Assembly: GCA_016865015.1 (NCBI GenBank)
Contig: CP018226.1
Location: forward strand, 1,705,001-1,769,000
From: Rhizobiales bacterium IMCC20636
GTDB lineage: Bacteria; Pseudomonadota; Alphaproteobacteria; Rhizobiales; GCA-2746425
Length of the DNA stretch: 64,000 bases
Direction of reading: 5' to 3'
Part shown: positions 1-9,555 of the stretch, one piece after another
How positions within the stretch are numbered: the stretch's first letter is position 1
Layout: every line of letters begins with the position of its first letter
Notes under the pieces: generated by a model
What the model was told of the DNA's origin: nothing
The model's database searches: none
Seen by the model: only the letters and a program-made list of their open reading frames with translations
Translations under genes and position numbers: made by a program

Positions 1-1340
1 TTGGCGCAACGCTGCTGCTGTCCACCGATGTGACGCTGGGCCTGCTGGCCCTGTCCTTCGTGCCATTTGCAGGATGGCGCAGCACGGTGATGCGGCTGGC
101 GTTGCGCCGGACCTGGCTGATCCTGCAGGAACGGCTCGGCGTTCTCAGTCAGGTGATGGAGGAGAACCTGGCCGGTATTCGCGTGGTGCGGGCCTTTGCC
201 TCGTCAGACTTTGAAATGGACAAGTTTGACGTTGCCTCCAAATCGGCGCTGGAACTCAGCCATCAACGGATCGAGACCCGGGTCAAGAACACATCGGCGA
301 TGACGCTGGCCTTCTTTATCTCGATGGGGCTGGTGCTCTATGTCGGCGGGCGTCAGGTGACCTCCGGAGAGATCACGCTGGGCACGCTGGCGACATTCCT
401 GACCTTCATGACCATTTTGCAGATGCCTGTGCGCCAGTTGGGCATGATGGTGAATGGCTATGCCCGTGCCTCGACCTGCGGCGCGCGTCTGTTTGCCCTG
501 ATTGATCACGAGACCGAAATCGACACCGCGCCCGGCGCGCCCGATCTGAAGATCACCAAGGGCACGCTGAAACTGGACCATGTCAGCTTTGCCTATGATG
601 GCGACACAGACAGGCCCGCCGTGTCGGATATCAGCTTTGAGGCCCATAAGGGCGAGACGGTCGGCATTGTCGGCCCGCCCGGCTCGGGCAAAACCACGCT
701 GATGCATCTGATCCCACGGTTTTATGATCCCACACAGGGGAGCATCAGCATTGACGGGCAGGATATTCGCGAGGTCACCCTGTCATCTGTCCGGCGGGCG
801 GTTGCTGTGGTCCAGCAGGACAGTTTCCTGTTCACCACCTCCATCGAGAACAACATTGCCTATGCCAACCCCTTCACGGAAACCCGCGAAATTCGCGGCG
901 TGGCCGAGTCGGCACAATTGCATGATTACATTCTCGGCTTGCCGGGCAAATACGGCACCATTGTCGGCGAGCGCGGTGTCTCCCTGTCCGGCGGCCAGCG
1001 CCAGCGCCTGTCAATTGCGCGCACACTGATGATGAAGCCGGCGGTGCTGATCTTTGACGATTCAACCGCCGCGATTGATGCCGGAACCGAAAACCGCATT
1101 CGCACGGCGCTGAAAGATTATGCCAAGGATTGCGTCACCCTGATCGTGGCGCATCGGCTGGCCAGTCTGATGCATGCCGACAGAATTCTGTTTCTCGAAG
1201 ATGGAAAAATCATCGAGCAGGGCAGCCATGAAGACTTGCTCAAGCTGGGTGGGCGCTACCACGCGCTGCACGCCTTGCAGATGCGCCCCAATACCGAGAT
1301 TGCGGCCGAGAGTCTGGCCGGGAAGGTGGATCAGCCATGA
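1..1340 (+). CDS. ABC exporter half-transporter, heterodimer subunit 1 (5' end outside window)
   Basis: Type IV (exporter-fold) ABC protein with a transmembrane domain followed by an ATPase domain. The reading frame is open to base 1 and the first membrane helices lie upstream, so about 445 residues are visible. The ATPase domain has a Walker A motif (GPPGSGKTT, near nt 672-700) and a canonical signature LSGGQ (near 983-997). Its Walker B is LIFDDS (near 1043-1066), so the catalytic glutamate position holds aspartate. The stop overlaps the start of the next gene (ATGA), and the two half-transporters surely pair. The substrate cannot be told from sequence; MdlAB/LmrCD-like multidrug or lipid export is the usual guess. 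Confidence 0.9.
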   Translation, partial: GATLLLSTDVTLGLLALSFVPFAGWRSTVMRLALRRTWLILQERLGVLSQVMEENLAGIRVVRAFASSDFEMDKFDVASKSALELSHQRIETRVKNTSAMTLAFFISMGLVLYVGGRQVTSGEITLGTLATFLTFMTILQMPVRQLGMMVNGYARASTCGARLFALIDHETEIDTAPGAPDLKITKGTLKLDHVSFAYDGDTDRPAVSDISFEAHKGETVGIVGPPGSGKTTLMHLIPRFYDPTQGSISIDGQDIREVTLSSVRRAVAVVQQDSFLFTTSIENNIAYANPFTETREIRGVAESAQLHDYILGLPGKYGTIVGERGVSLSGGQRQRLSIARTLMMKPAVLIFDDSTAAIDAGTENRIRTALKDYAKDCVTLIVAHRLASLMHADRILFLEDGKIIEQGSHEDLLKLGGRYHALHALQMRPNTEIAAESLAGKVDQP

Positions 1341-3229
1341 GCCAGAGCAAACAGGGAGAGCCGCTCGATCCGCATGAGGATGACCGCCCGCGCATGCGCG
1401 CCGTTGTCGGCTCCGACCGCATCGAGGAAGAGATTTTCGGCCGGGTGTTCGATGGCAAGGTGACCCAGCGGATCTGGCAGTTTGTCCGCCCCTACAGGCG
1501 CAATGTCATCATTTCCGTGGCTTCGGTGGTGACATTCACCCTGTCCCAGCTGACCATCCCGCTGTTGATCCGCTATGCCATCGATACGGGCATGGCACCG
1601 GATGCACCGTCCTCCATCCTGCTGGGAATCGTCGCCCTGTTTGGCGTCATCATTGGCATCAATTACATCGCCTCGCGGGTGCAGGAACTGGTCACCGGCA
1701 AGATGGCCGAGGATGTTCTGTTCGATATGCGGCGCGCCATGTTCAGCCATTTGCAACGGGTGTCCCTGTCCTTCATGGACAAGACCGAGGTCGGGCGGCT
1801 GATGTCGCGCCTGCAGGGCGATGTGAATTCGATGCAGGAATTCCTTGAAACCTCGGTGCTGGCCATCGGTGATCTGCTGCTGCTGTTCGGCATCGTGGCG
1901 GTCATGCTGTGGCTCGACTGGCAACTGGCCCTGATGGTGCTGACGGTGATACCCATCCTGTTCGGTGTGCGCATTCTGTGGCTGAGTCGGGCACGCGCCG
2001 CCTTCATGGCCGCCCATGAGGCCAATTCGATCACCAATGGTGCGCTGGCAGAGGCGATCCATGGGGTGCGCGCCGTCCAGGCGATGGACCGCGCCCGGCT
2101 GAATGGCGAGCTCTACGGCCAGCTTGTTGACAACACCTACAAGGCCCAGTTGCGCGCCTCAAAACTGTCGCAGATCATGATCCCGATTGTCGACACGCTG
2201 ACCGGCAGCGCCATGGCCGTCGTGGCTCTGGCCGGTGGCCTGATGGTGGTTTCCGGGCGGATCGAGGTTGGCGTCATGGTGGCGTTTCTGTTCTACATCC
2301 AGCGCTTCTTTGATCCCATCCGCTCGCTGACCATGCAATATTCGGTGATGCAGCGCGCCATGGCGTCCGGTCACCGGCTGACCGAGGTTCTGGATGTCGA
2401 GGTGGATGTCAGGGATGCCGAAGATGCGACACCGCTGGGCGATGATGATGACGGGTCGGTTGAATTCCGCAATGTGACCTTTGGTTACAATCCCGAACAC
2501 CCCGTGCTGAAAGATGTCAGCTTCCGCGTGAAATCCGGTGAGACGGTGGCGCTGGTCGGTCCGACCGGTTCGGGAAAATCAAGCTCGATGGCGCTGATCC
2601 ACCGGTTTTACGATGTGCAGGAGGGCGCGGTTCTGGTGGGCGGGCGCGATGTGCGCGATGTCACACAAAAGAGCCTGGGACGTCATATCGCGATGGTGCT
2701 GCAGGAACCGTATTTGTTCACCGGCACCGTGCGGGAGAACATCCGCTATGCCACGGACTGGGCTGATGACGCAGCAGTGGTGGAAGCTGCAATCGCTGTC
2801 GGCGCCCATGATTTCATCGAGGCCTTGCCACAGGGCTATGACACGATGCTGGCCGAACGGGGCAGCAATCTCAGCCTTGGCCAGCGCCAGCTTCTGAGTT
2901 TTGCCCGTGCGCTGGTGACGGATGCGAAAATCCTGATCATGGATGAAGCAACCGCCAACATTGACAGTTACACCGAAATGCAGATTCAAAAAGCGCTGCA
3001 GCGGCTGCTGGAAGGCCGTACCGGCCTGGTGATCGCCCACCGCCTCGCCACGATCCGCAATGCTGATCGCATTCTGGTGTTGCAGCAGGGCCAGATCATA
3101 GAGCAGGGCGACCATGACTCCCTCATCGACCATGGCGGCCTTTATGCGCAACTCTACCAACTCAATTACGCCAGCTTCGACGACATCCCCGAAGCTCTGA
3201 CCGACAAAGACCGCTCACTTGCGACTTGA
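1337..3229 (+). CDS. ABC exporter half-transporter, heterodimer subunit 2
   Basis: Full-length 630-residue half-transporter in the inner membrane, partner of the preceding gene through a 4-bp ATGA overlap. Six membrane helices lie at about residues 55-330, then an ATPase domain from about 380. Walker A is GPTGSGKSS (around residue 407), the signature is the degenerate LSLGQ (around 512), and Walker B is the complete ILIMDEATANID (around 533). It thus supplies the good Walker motifs while subunit 1 supplies the good signature, the pattern of asymmetric heterodimeric exporters with one active and one degenerate ATP site. A charged N-terminal tail of about 50 residues precedes the first helix. 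Substrate unknown. Confidence 0.92.
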   Translation: MSQSKQGEPLDPHEDDRPRMRAVVGSDRIEEEIFGRVFDGKVTQRIWQFVRPYRRNVIISVASVVTFTLSQLTIPLLIRYAIDTGMAPDAPSSILLGIVALFGVIIGINYIASRVQELVTGKMAEDVLFDMRRAMFSHLQRVSLSFMDKTEVGRLMSRLQGDVNSMQEFLETSVLAIGDLLLLFGIVAVMLWLDWQLALMVLTVIPILFGVRILWLSRARAAFMAAHEANSITNGALAEAIHGVRAVQAMDRARLNGELYGQLVDNTYKAQLRASKLSQIMIPIVDTLTGSAMAVVALAGGLMVVSGRIEVGVMVAFLFYIQRFFDPIRSLTMQYSVMQRAMASGHRLTEVLDVEVDVRDAEDATPLGDDDDGSVEFRNVTFGYNPEHPVLKDVSFRVKSGETVALVGPTGSGKSSSMALIHRFYDVQEGAVLVGGRDVRDVTQKSLGRHIAMVLQEPYLFTGTVRENIRYATDWADDAAVVEAAIAVGAHDFIEALPQGYDTMLAERGSNLSLGQRQLLSFARALVTDAKILIMDEATANIDSYTEMQIQKALQRLLEGRTGLVIAHRLATIRNADRILVLQQGQIIEQGDHDSLIDHGGLYAQLYQLNYASFDDIPEALTDKDRSLAT

Positions 3230-3248
3230 TGCGGTGCGGGTGGCGCTC

Positions 3249-4505
3249 TTAGTCCGGCATCGGCAATCCAGGGGCGCGGCCGACGCGTTCGGCCAGGCGG
3301 GTTACGGTCAGTCCTTGCACGATGATCGAGAAAATCACGACGATATAGGTGGCGGTCAGGATCACGGGTTTCCATTCACCGTCGGGCAGGGACAGCGCCA
3401 GGGCCACGGAAATGCCGCCCTTCAATCCGCCCCATGTCATGATCGGAATGACGCCCATGCTGAATTTTCGAAACGGTTTGAGCATCAGAACCGGCACCGA
3501 GACTGCGATCAGCCGCGCCAGCAGGGACAGGAAAATCGCCATGAAGCCCGAAACCAGCAAGTCCGTTTCAAATGCCACGGCAAAGACTTCAAAACCGATC
3601 ATCAGAAACAGCACTGCGTTGAGAATCTCATCGATCATTTCCCAGAAGGCATCGACATAGCGGCGGGTTTCTTCGGACATGCCGTGTTTCGTCCCGATAT
3701 CGCCGATCAGAAGCCCGGCGCAGACCGCCATGATCGGAGCAGAGACATGCAGCCAGACAGCCAGTTCATAGCCGCCAAAAGCAAGGCCAAGGGTGATCAG
3801 AACTTCCAGTGAATGATCGTCGATGCGACGCATCACCCTGAAGGTGAGCCAGCCAAGAACAAGCCCCAGAACAGCCCCGCCCAGCGCTTCCTGGACAAAC
3901 AGTTCCACGGCACCTGCAAGGCCCGAACCGTGGGCGTCGCCCGTGGGAAAGGCGAGCCCGATCAGCACAAGGAAGACCACATAGCCGACGCCGTCATTGA
4001 ACAGGCTTTCTCCGGCAATCTGGGTTTCCAACGATTTTGGCAGCGCCGCCTCACGCAACACGCCCAGCACCGCAACCGGGTCGGTGGGTGAAATCAGGGC
4101 GCCAAACACCAGTGCGATAATCAGGGGCATGCCGGTGAACCAGCTGAAGCCGAAGCCGACGACAGCGGTCGACAGGCCGATACCGAGCGTCGCCATCAGG
4201 GAAATTACCAGCCAGGATTTTCGCAAATCCGACAGCTTGACATGCAGGGCCCCGGCAAACAGCAACAGGCCAAGCATGCCTTCCAGCAACGTATCGGAGA
4301 AATCCAGCTCCAGCACCTGGGCGCGGATCTGTTCCTCGACGGTCAGCGAGGGAAACAGTGCATCGGAGGCAATCACAGCAAAGGAGGCAAACAGCGCCAC
4401 CACCAGAATGCCGATGGTCGATGGCAGTTTCAGGAACAGGTAGTTGATGGCCCCGAAGGCTCCGGCCAGCACGATCAAAAGAGAGGCAATCTGAAGAAGT
4501 GACAT
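3249..4505 (-). CDS. CPA1-family Na+(K+)/H+ antiporter
   Basis: Inner-membrane cation:proton antiporter of the NhaP/CPA1 type, 418 residues with about 12 hydrophobic segments. The family core is visible as FGALISPTDPVAVLG (conserved SPTDP with the cation-binding aspartate), followed by an AGESLFNDGVGYVVF segment typical of these exchangers. The start at 4505 is chosen because AGGAC lies 7 bases upstream and the protein then begins at the first helix; an in-frame start at 4598 would add 31 atypical residues. It converges on the ABC operon with only 19 bp between stops. A role in sodium or pH homeostasis follows from the family; ion preference is not visible. Confidence 0.88.
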   Translation of the reverse strand: MSLLQIASLLIVLAGAFGAINYLFLKLPSTIGILVVALFASFAVIASDALFPSLTVEEQIRAQVLELDFSDTLLEGMLGLLLFAGALHVKLSDLRKSWLVISLMATLGIGLSTAVVGFGFSWFTGMPLIIALVFGALISPTDPVAVLGVLREAALPKSLETQIAGESLFNDGVGYVVFLVLIGLAFPTGDAHGSGLAGAVELFVQEALGGAVLGLVLGWLTFRVMRRIDDHSLEVLITLGLAFGGYELAVWLHVSAPIMAVCAGLLIGDIGTKHGMSEETRRYVDAFWEMIDEILNAVLFLMIGFEVFAVAFETDLLVSGFMAIFLSLLARLIAVSVPVLMLKPFRKFSMGVIPIMTWGGLKGGISVALALSLPDGEWKPVILTATYIVVIFSIIVQGLTVTRLAERVGRAPGLPMPD

Positions 4506-4806
4506 GTTGGTCCTGACTGGTCGCTTGAATGGCACAAGTCTATACGCGAATAGGCCCGCCGAAAAAGCGAATTCTGTCGGGCGGCTGGCAAGCTCCAACC
4601 GGCCTTCAAATCAGCGGTTTCACAGCACATGCTCGCACTGTTGACGCACTCACATGTGATGAAGGGGCGCACAGCGCCGGTGGGCTGATCCGGCTGGATA
4701 GATAATACCGACACGGCAAAACCGGCTGTCGCTTGCTATCTGTCTGGTAAAACACCATCTTTCTGTTCACGATGCGATTCTTTTTGACATATCGAGTGAT
4801 GAGTTG
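4506..4806. other. Divergent intergenic region, antiporter / acyl-activating enzyme
   Basis: About 300 bases between two divergently transcribed genes. It must hold both promoters, but no convincing sigma-70 pair, operator or RNA structure could be singled out by eye. No coding signal is seen. Confidence 0.4.
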
Positions 4807-6414
4807 ATGAAAAAGCCGGCAGCTATATCTGTGCTTGCGCCCATGACCCGGGACAGCCCGTCGACAGCGGATGTGCCGCTGGATGCGGCGGCCTGGAGCA
4901 AGACATTGTTCGAGGCGCTGCTGGATGCGCGCCAACGTTTTGGTGGTGACCGTTCGATCGTGGAAGATTCCGAACGCACGCCCTTGAGCTATGATCGCCT
5001 GATCCTCGGAGCGACGATCATTGGCCGAAAAATCGAAAAACACACCTCGCCGGGCGAACGTGTCGGCGTGATGCTGCCAAATGTCGCCGGTCTGGCCGCG
5101 ATATTTTTTGGGCTGCAGGGCATTGGCCGTGTTCCCGCCATGCTGAATTTTTCCGCCGGTTTGAAAAGCCTTCTGGCTGCCTGCAAGACCGCGCGCATGG
5201 AAACCATGATCACCTCGCGCAAATTCATCGACGAGGCAGGCTTTCAGGACCTGATCGACGGCCTGAGCGACCATGTCGAGATCTTGTGGACCGAAGATCT
5301 GCGCGCCAGCATCAACAAATTTGACAAGGTGCGTGGTGTGCTGGGCGCAAAATGGGCGCGCAAGCGGTTTGAGCGTCGCCGGGTGTCACCCAGCGATACC
5401 GCCGTCATGTTGTTTACCTCCGGTTCGGAAGGACTGCCGAAAGGCGTTGCGCTGAGCCATATGGGGCTGCTGGCCAATTGCGAGCAATTCCTGAAGGTCG
5501 AGAAGATTGACGAAACGCGGGCCATCTTCAATCCGCTGCCAACGTTTCATTCCTTTGGTCTGACGGTGGGTCTGATCGCGCCAATTGTGGTTGGGATGCG
5601 AACCTATCTCTATCCGTCACCGCTGCATTACAAGCAAATCCCGGCAGAGGTCAAAGCCTCTGGCTGCGATATTCTGGTGGGCACTGATACCTTCATGGCC
5701 GGGTGGGGCCGGGTGGCAAGCAAAGAGGATTTTGCCAATCTGACTCTGGTGGTTCTGGGGGCGGAGCGGGTCAAGGAGTCCACCCGCAAATTGTGGATGG
5801 ACAAGTTCGGCCTGTGGCTGCTGGAGGGCTATGGCGCGACAGAATGTGCCCCTGTGATCTGTGCCAACACACCTGACCATCACAAGGATGGCTCTGTTGG
5901 CCGGATGATGCCGGGCATGAAGTATCGCATTGAACCTATTCCGGGTTTGAAAACCGGCGGAAGGCTACACGTCAAAGGCCCAAACATCATGCGCGGCTAT
6001 ATGCGCCATGAGGCACCGGGTCTTCTGGAGCCCACCACTGCGGGCTGGCATGATACGGGCGACATTGTGGATGTGGACGCTGATGGTTTTGTCACCATTC
6101 AGGGCCGCGCCAAACGCTTTGCCAAGATTGGCGGCGAGATGGTCTCGCTGGGCGCCGTTGAAATCTATATGGGCGATGTCTGGCCCGATTATAATCACGC
6201 TGTGGTGGCCGTTGATCACAAGACCAAGGGCGAAGCTCTGCTGCTGGTGACCAATATGCCGGAGCCGGATATCAAGCGCCTTGCGAAATGGGCGAAGATC
6301 AATGGTGTTCCGGAACTCATGATGCCTAAAAAATTCGTGATTGTTGAGGAACTGCCTGTGCTTGGCACAGGGAAACTCGACTATTTGTCCATACAGGAAC
6401 TGGCTACTGCGTGA
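4807..6414 (+). CDS. AMP-dependent acyl-CoA/acyl-ACP synthetase-like protein
   Basis: ANL-superfamily adenylate-forming enzyme of 535 residues, expected to activate a carboxylic (probably fatty) acid with ATP. The P-loop-like A3 motif LFTSGSEGLPKGVALSH, the A5 motif EGYGATECAPV, the A7 motif GWHDTGDI and the C-terminal hinge GRAKRFAKIGGEMVS are all present, and the A10 lysine lies in GTGKLDY. Its closest known architecture is the C-terminal synthetase half of the Aas type acyl-ACP/phospholipid recycling proteins, but no acyltransferase or MFS domain is attached here. ATG at 4807 is preferred over the preceding in-frame TTG. Its tail overlaps the convergent next gene by 11 bp. Confidence 0.85.
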   Translation: MKKPAAISVLAPMTRDSPSTADVPLDAAAWSKTLFEALLDARQRFGGDRSIVEDSERTPLSYDRLILGATIIGRKIEKHTSPGERVGVMLPNVAGLAAIFFGLQGIGRVPAMLNFSAGLKSLLAACKTARMETMITSRKFIDEAGFQDLIDGLSDHVEILWTEDLRASINKFDKVRGVLGAKWARKRFERRRVSPSDTAVMLFTSGSEGLPKGVALSHMGLLANCEQFLKVEKIDETRAIFNPLPTFHSFGLTVGLIAPIVVGMRTYLYPSPLHYKQIPAEVKASGCDILVGTDTFMAGWGRVASKEDFANLTLVVLGAERVKESTRKLWMDKFGLWLLEGYGATECAPVICANTPDHHKDGSVGRMMPGMKYRIEPIPGLKTGGRLHVKGPNIMRGYMRHEAPGLLEPTTAGWHDTGDIVDVDADGFVTIQGRAKRFAKIGGEMVSLGAVEIYMGDVWPDYNHAVVAVDHKTKGEALLLVTNMPEPDIKRLAKWAKINGVPELMMPKKFVIVEELPVLGTGKLDYLSIQELATA

Positions 6415-7135
6415 GCGTATAGGCGAGTGTCGCCAACCCGAACAGAACGGGTTGATGCACCAGATAAATCACCAGACTATGGCGCCCCATCCAGACAAGA
6501 GGTCCTGACCATGATGGCTGTGCTGTCAGATGGTTTTGCAGGCCGGGTTTGGCGCAGATCACACGGGCGATCAGCACTCCGGCAAGAACCGCTGCGAACC
6601 ACGGGAAAACCGGAACATAATCATTGGTCGGCGGTATATTCTGGCTGAGACCAATCCAGGCCAGCCAACGCGTATCTGCAAAATCTACCGCAACCATCTG
6701 ATTGATGATCACAATTCCGACTGCGATGGCCAAGATCACCAGCCAGTGTAGACGCAGCAGGGGCCAGGCGATCAGCGCGGCCAGGGCGATGTGATGCAGG
6801 ATGCCGAAATAGACAAAAGCATCGGGAAAGACGAAATAGGTCGCTGCTGACACCAATGCCGCCGCCAGTGCGATCTTCCCGATCCGCTTCAGCTTTGCAT
6901 TGGTGCCATGACCCGCTGCATCTGCCAGCGCAAGTGAGATGCCGGTGAGGATCAGAAAACTGCCGGCGATGGCTCTGGCAAAGCCCAACCAGGCGGGGGC
7001 GCTGAGCACGCCCATCTGGGTGAAACGAAACGCATCCAGGTTCCAGCTGGCGTGGAAGATGATCATCGCAATGAGAGCAATGCCGCGCATTGCATCGATC
7101 ATGGGGAGGCGCTGTTTCAGAATCGGGGTCGTCAC
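6404..7135 (-). CDS. DUF1624 / heparan-alpha-glucosaminide N-acetyltransferase-like membrane protein
   Basis: Polytopic inner-membrane protein of 243 residues with about seven hydrophobic segments. The N-terminal signature RLPMIDAMRGIALIAMIIFH with a conserved histidine in the first helix and a second basic motif (GRHSLVIYLVHQP) near the C-terminus matches the DUF1624/HGSNAT-like family, a relative of transmembrane acyltransferases. Substrate in bacteria is unknown. The start is GTG at 7135 without a clear ribosome-binding site; an in-frame ATG at 7102 is possible. It overlaps the end of the convergent synthetase gene by 11 bp. Confidence 0.8.
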   Translation of the reverse strand: MTTPILKQRLPMIDAMRGIALIAMIIFHASWNLDAFRFTQMGVLSAPAWLGFARAIAGSFLILTGISLALADAAGHGTNAKLKRIGKIALAAALVSAATYFVFPDAFVYFGILHHIALAALIAWPLLRLHWLVILAIAVGIVIINQMVAVDFADTRWLAWIGLSQNIPPTNDYVPVFPWFAAVLAGVLIARVICAKPGLQNHLTAQPSWSGPLVWMGRHSLVIYLVHQPVLFGLATLAYTLTQ

Positions 7136-7218
7136 TTTGGGATATCAAACTCCACGGATAGATCCGATGCCGGATAGGGGTAAATTTCAGGCACTAGCTG
7201 GCCGACACAGAGACACAT

Positions 7219-8373
7219 TCAGACCGCCCGCCAGTCATAAATCCAGTTGTACCGGTTTTTCATCAAATTGCCGGCAGCTTGCATGACCAGATTGCGGCTG
7301 AGGCGCATCGGGCCGCTGAGATGGTAAATCTTGCCCTGTTGCATGGATGTTTCCCAAACTTTCGTGACCCGGTCCTGACGCTCATCCTGATAGGCCGCCA
7401 GTGCTTGTGGCACTGTGTCACGGTTGGCCGTTGCCAGATGGCGGGCGATGACCCAGGCATCTTCAATGCTCATGCCTGCACCCTGTGCCATGAAGGGAAC
7501 CATTGCGTGGGCCGCGTCGCCCAGAAGCGCCATTCGTCCCTTGGTCCAGCTGACCGTCGGATCAATCGTGCACAAGGCCCATTTCTGCCAGGTATGTGTG
7601 GACTGGAGCAGGCGTTGCACCGGGCTGTACCAATCGGAAAATGCCAGAGCCAGTTCGGTCATGTCTCCCGTCTGGGCCCAACCTTCAGCCTGCCAGTCGT
7701 CCTGCACGATGCCAACGGCATTGAACGCGGTGCCATTTGCAATGGGGTAAGTCACGAGATGCGCGCCCTTTGCCAGCCACAGGGTGACGGTATGGCGGCT
7801 GATATCGGCCGGGACCTGTGACAAGGGCATGGTTGCACGCCAGGCGATGCGCCCGGAATAGTCTGGACGGGCGGAATTTATGAAACGCCGCGTCTGTGAC
7901 CAGACGCCATCTGCTCCGATCAGCACATCACCTGTGCGCATCGTGCCATCGGCCAGGGTCAGCGACGTGACCGATTTGCCGCCCAGAATATCGACCACTT
8001 CCGCACCGGTGTTCAGTTCAATATTCTCGTCGGCAGCGACAGCGCGGAGCAGGGTTGTCTGCAGATCTGGCCGGGAAATAACAAGCGTCTTGTTATCCTT
8101 GGGGGTGGCAATGCGCGAGATCAGTTTGCCTGAATGGCCATCGCACACATCTGTGCTGGCAATATCGATGCCGTTCTGGCCGCGCATGGTCAGGCCAATT
8201 TTTTCCAGAACCGACAATGCGTTTGCGGATAGTTGCAGGCCTGCACCAATGGGTCGAAAATCTTCTGCGCGCTCAAAAACGGACACGCGGCACCCGACAT
8301 GCGACAATGCGAGAGCGGCGGACAGCCCACCAATCCCCCCACCAACGATCAAAACCGAAAGTGGTTGGCCCAA
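7219..8373 (-). CDS. FAD-dependent monooxygenase (salicylate hydroxylase-like)
   Basis: Class A flavoprotein monooxygenase of 384 residues. The Rossmann dinucleotide motif GGGIGGLSAALAL starts at about residue 11, the GADGVWSQTR (DG) motif is near 155, and GDAAHAMVPFMAQGAG, the FAD ribityl-binding GD motif, is near 290. The family hydroxylates aromatic or pyridine rings using NAD(P)H and O2, but the substrate cannot be read here. The only start that keeps the Rossmann strand is TTG at 8373, six bases after the TAG of the upstream zf-CHCC gene. This suggests translational coupling of the two. Confidence 0.87.
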   Translation of the reverse strand: MGQPLSVLIVGGGIGGLSAALALSHVGCRVSVFERAEDFRPIGAGLQLSANALSVLEKIGLTMRGQNGIDIASTDVCDGHSGKLISRIATPKDNKTLVISRPDLQTTLLRAVAADENIELNTGAEVVDILGGKSVTSLTLADGTMRTGDVLIGADGVWSQTRRFINSARPDYSGRIAWRATMPLSQVPADISRHTVTLWLAKGAHLVTYPIANGTAFNAVGIVQDDWQAEGWAQTGDMTELALAFSDWYSPVQRLLQSTHTWQKWALCTIDPTVSWTKGRMALLGDAAHAMVPFMAQGAGMSIEDAWVIARHLATANRDTVPQALAAYQDERQDRVTKVWETSMQQGKIYHLSGPMRLSRNLVMQAAGNLMKNRYNWIYDWRAV

Positions 8374-8379
8374 AGCGCG

Positions 8380-8616
8380 CTAAATCCCGATAAGCATACC
8401 CGAGGGCTTGCTTTCGGTCGCAGCAAGGTCCGGGTCGTATTTGTACAGCGTTGAACAATAAGGGCAGACTTTCTCGGAATCATCCCCCATGTCGAGGAAG
8501 ACATGCGGGTGATCCTGCGGTGGCAGTGCACCAATACACATGAATTCCTTCACGCCGATGGAAATTGTGTCAACACCATCTGTGTTGTGAAAATGAGGGG
8601 TAACCGCGTCTGCCAT
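8380..8616 (-). CDS. zf-CHCC zinc-finger domain protein (NDUFS6-like)
   Basis: Small soluble protein of 78 residues. It has the zf-CHCC pattern: a cysteine in FMCIGALPPQDHPHVFLDMG with its histidine, then VCPYCSTLY supplying two more metal ligands. The family resembles the zinc-binding part of the complex I accessory subunit NDUFS6 and is common in alphaproteobacteria; a respiratory-complex role is possible but unproven. ATG at 8616 is chosen over a TTG at 8649 because homologous proteins start close to the domain. It is immediately upstream of, and probably cotranscribed with, the FAD monooxygenase. Confidence 0.82.
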   Translation of the reverse strand: MADAVTPHFHNTDGVDTISIGVKEFMCIGALPPQDHPHVFLDMGDDSEKVCPYCSTLYKYDPDLAATESKPSGMLIGI

Positions 8617-8749
8617 AGCGACAAAATTCCGTCCGTGTGAGTGTGCCAAAAATCATTTTGCAAAGCATAAAAGGTTCCGGCTGGAAAGGGTAGGGGGAAA
8701 TGGGTATTGATGAATAGATTAAGAATGAAATTATGATTGGTCTGCACAA

Positions 8750-9541
8750 ATGAACCTGAACCAGATGCCAATGGCGGAATTTGATCATTCCGGTGTGACG
8801 ATTTCCTATTTCGATCAGCCGCCAAAAGCCGAAGTCACAGCTCAGACAACACCCATCCTGCTGATTCATGGATTCGCCTCCAGCGCACATGTGAACTGGG
8901 TCTATCCGTCCTGGGTCAAAACCCTGACCGAAGCGGGCTATCGGGTGATTGCGCTGGACAATCGCGGCCATGGGGGCAGCGAAAAACTGTATGATCCAGA
9001 AGCCTATTTTGCTGCAAAAATGGCCGAGGATTCACGCGGACTACTTGATCACCTCTCCATTGATGAAGCACATGTGATGGGCTATTCGATGGGGGCGAGA
9101 TTGACCGCTTTCCTCGCGTTGGCGCATCCTGCGCGTGTCAGGACTGCGGTCTTTGGTGGCCTAGGTATGGGCATGATACGCGGTGTTGGCGCATCACAGC
9201 CGATTGTCGACGCGCTTCTGGCTGATGATCCGGATCAGATAACGGATGATGTGGGTAAGCGTTTTCGTCTGTTTGCCGATGCTACGAAAAGTGACCGAAA
9301 AGCACTGGCCGCCTGCATGGTGTCAACACGCCAACTGGTGTCGGAGACCGAAATCGCCAAACTGCAGCCACCGTCTTTGGTCGCCGTCGGCACCAAGGAT
9401 GATATTTCCGGGTCCGGCGAGCAATTGTCGGGCTTGATCCCAGGCTCAAAATATCTCGAGATTCCGGGCCGTGATCATCAACTCGCGGTGGGGGACAAGG
9501 TGTTCAAGGCTGGAGTGTTGGAGTTCTTGGCGCAAAACTAA
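8750..9541 (+). CDS. alpha/beta-fold hydrolase
   Basis: Cytoplasmic alpha/beta hydrolase of 263 residues with no signal peptide. The oxyanion-hole motif is LIHGFASS, the nucleophile elbow is VMGYSMGAR (serine in G-x-S-x-G), and the catalytic histidine is in GRDHQLAVGD near the C-terminus. Members include esterases, haloperoxidase-like enzymes and C-C hydrolases, so the substrate is open. It is divergent from the zf-CHCC gene, and its stop lies 14 bp from the stop of the convergent crotonase gene. Confidence 0.85.
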   Translation: MNLNQMPMAEFDHSGVTISYFDQPPKAEVTAQTTPILLIHGFASSAHVNWVYPSWVKTLTEAGYRVIALDNRGHGGSEKLYDPEAYFAAKMAEDSRGLLDHLSIDEAHVMGYSMGARLTAFLALAHPARVRTAVFGGLGMGMIRGVGASQPIVDALLADDPDQITDDVGKRFRLFADATKSDRKALAACMVSTRQLVSETEIAKLQPPSLVAVGTKDDISGSGEQLSGLIPGSKYLEIPGRDHQLAVGDKVFKAGVLEFLAQN

Positions 9542-9555
9542 GCGGCGAAGCTGGC

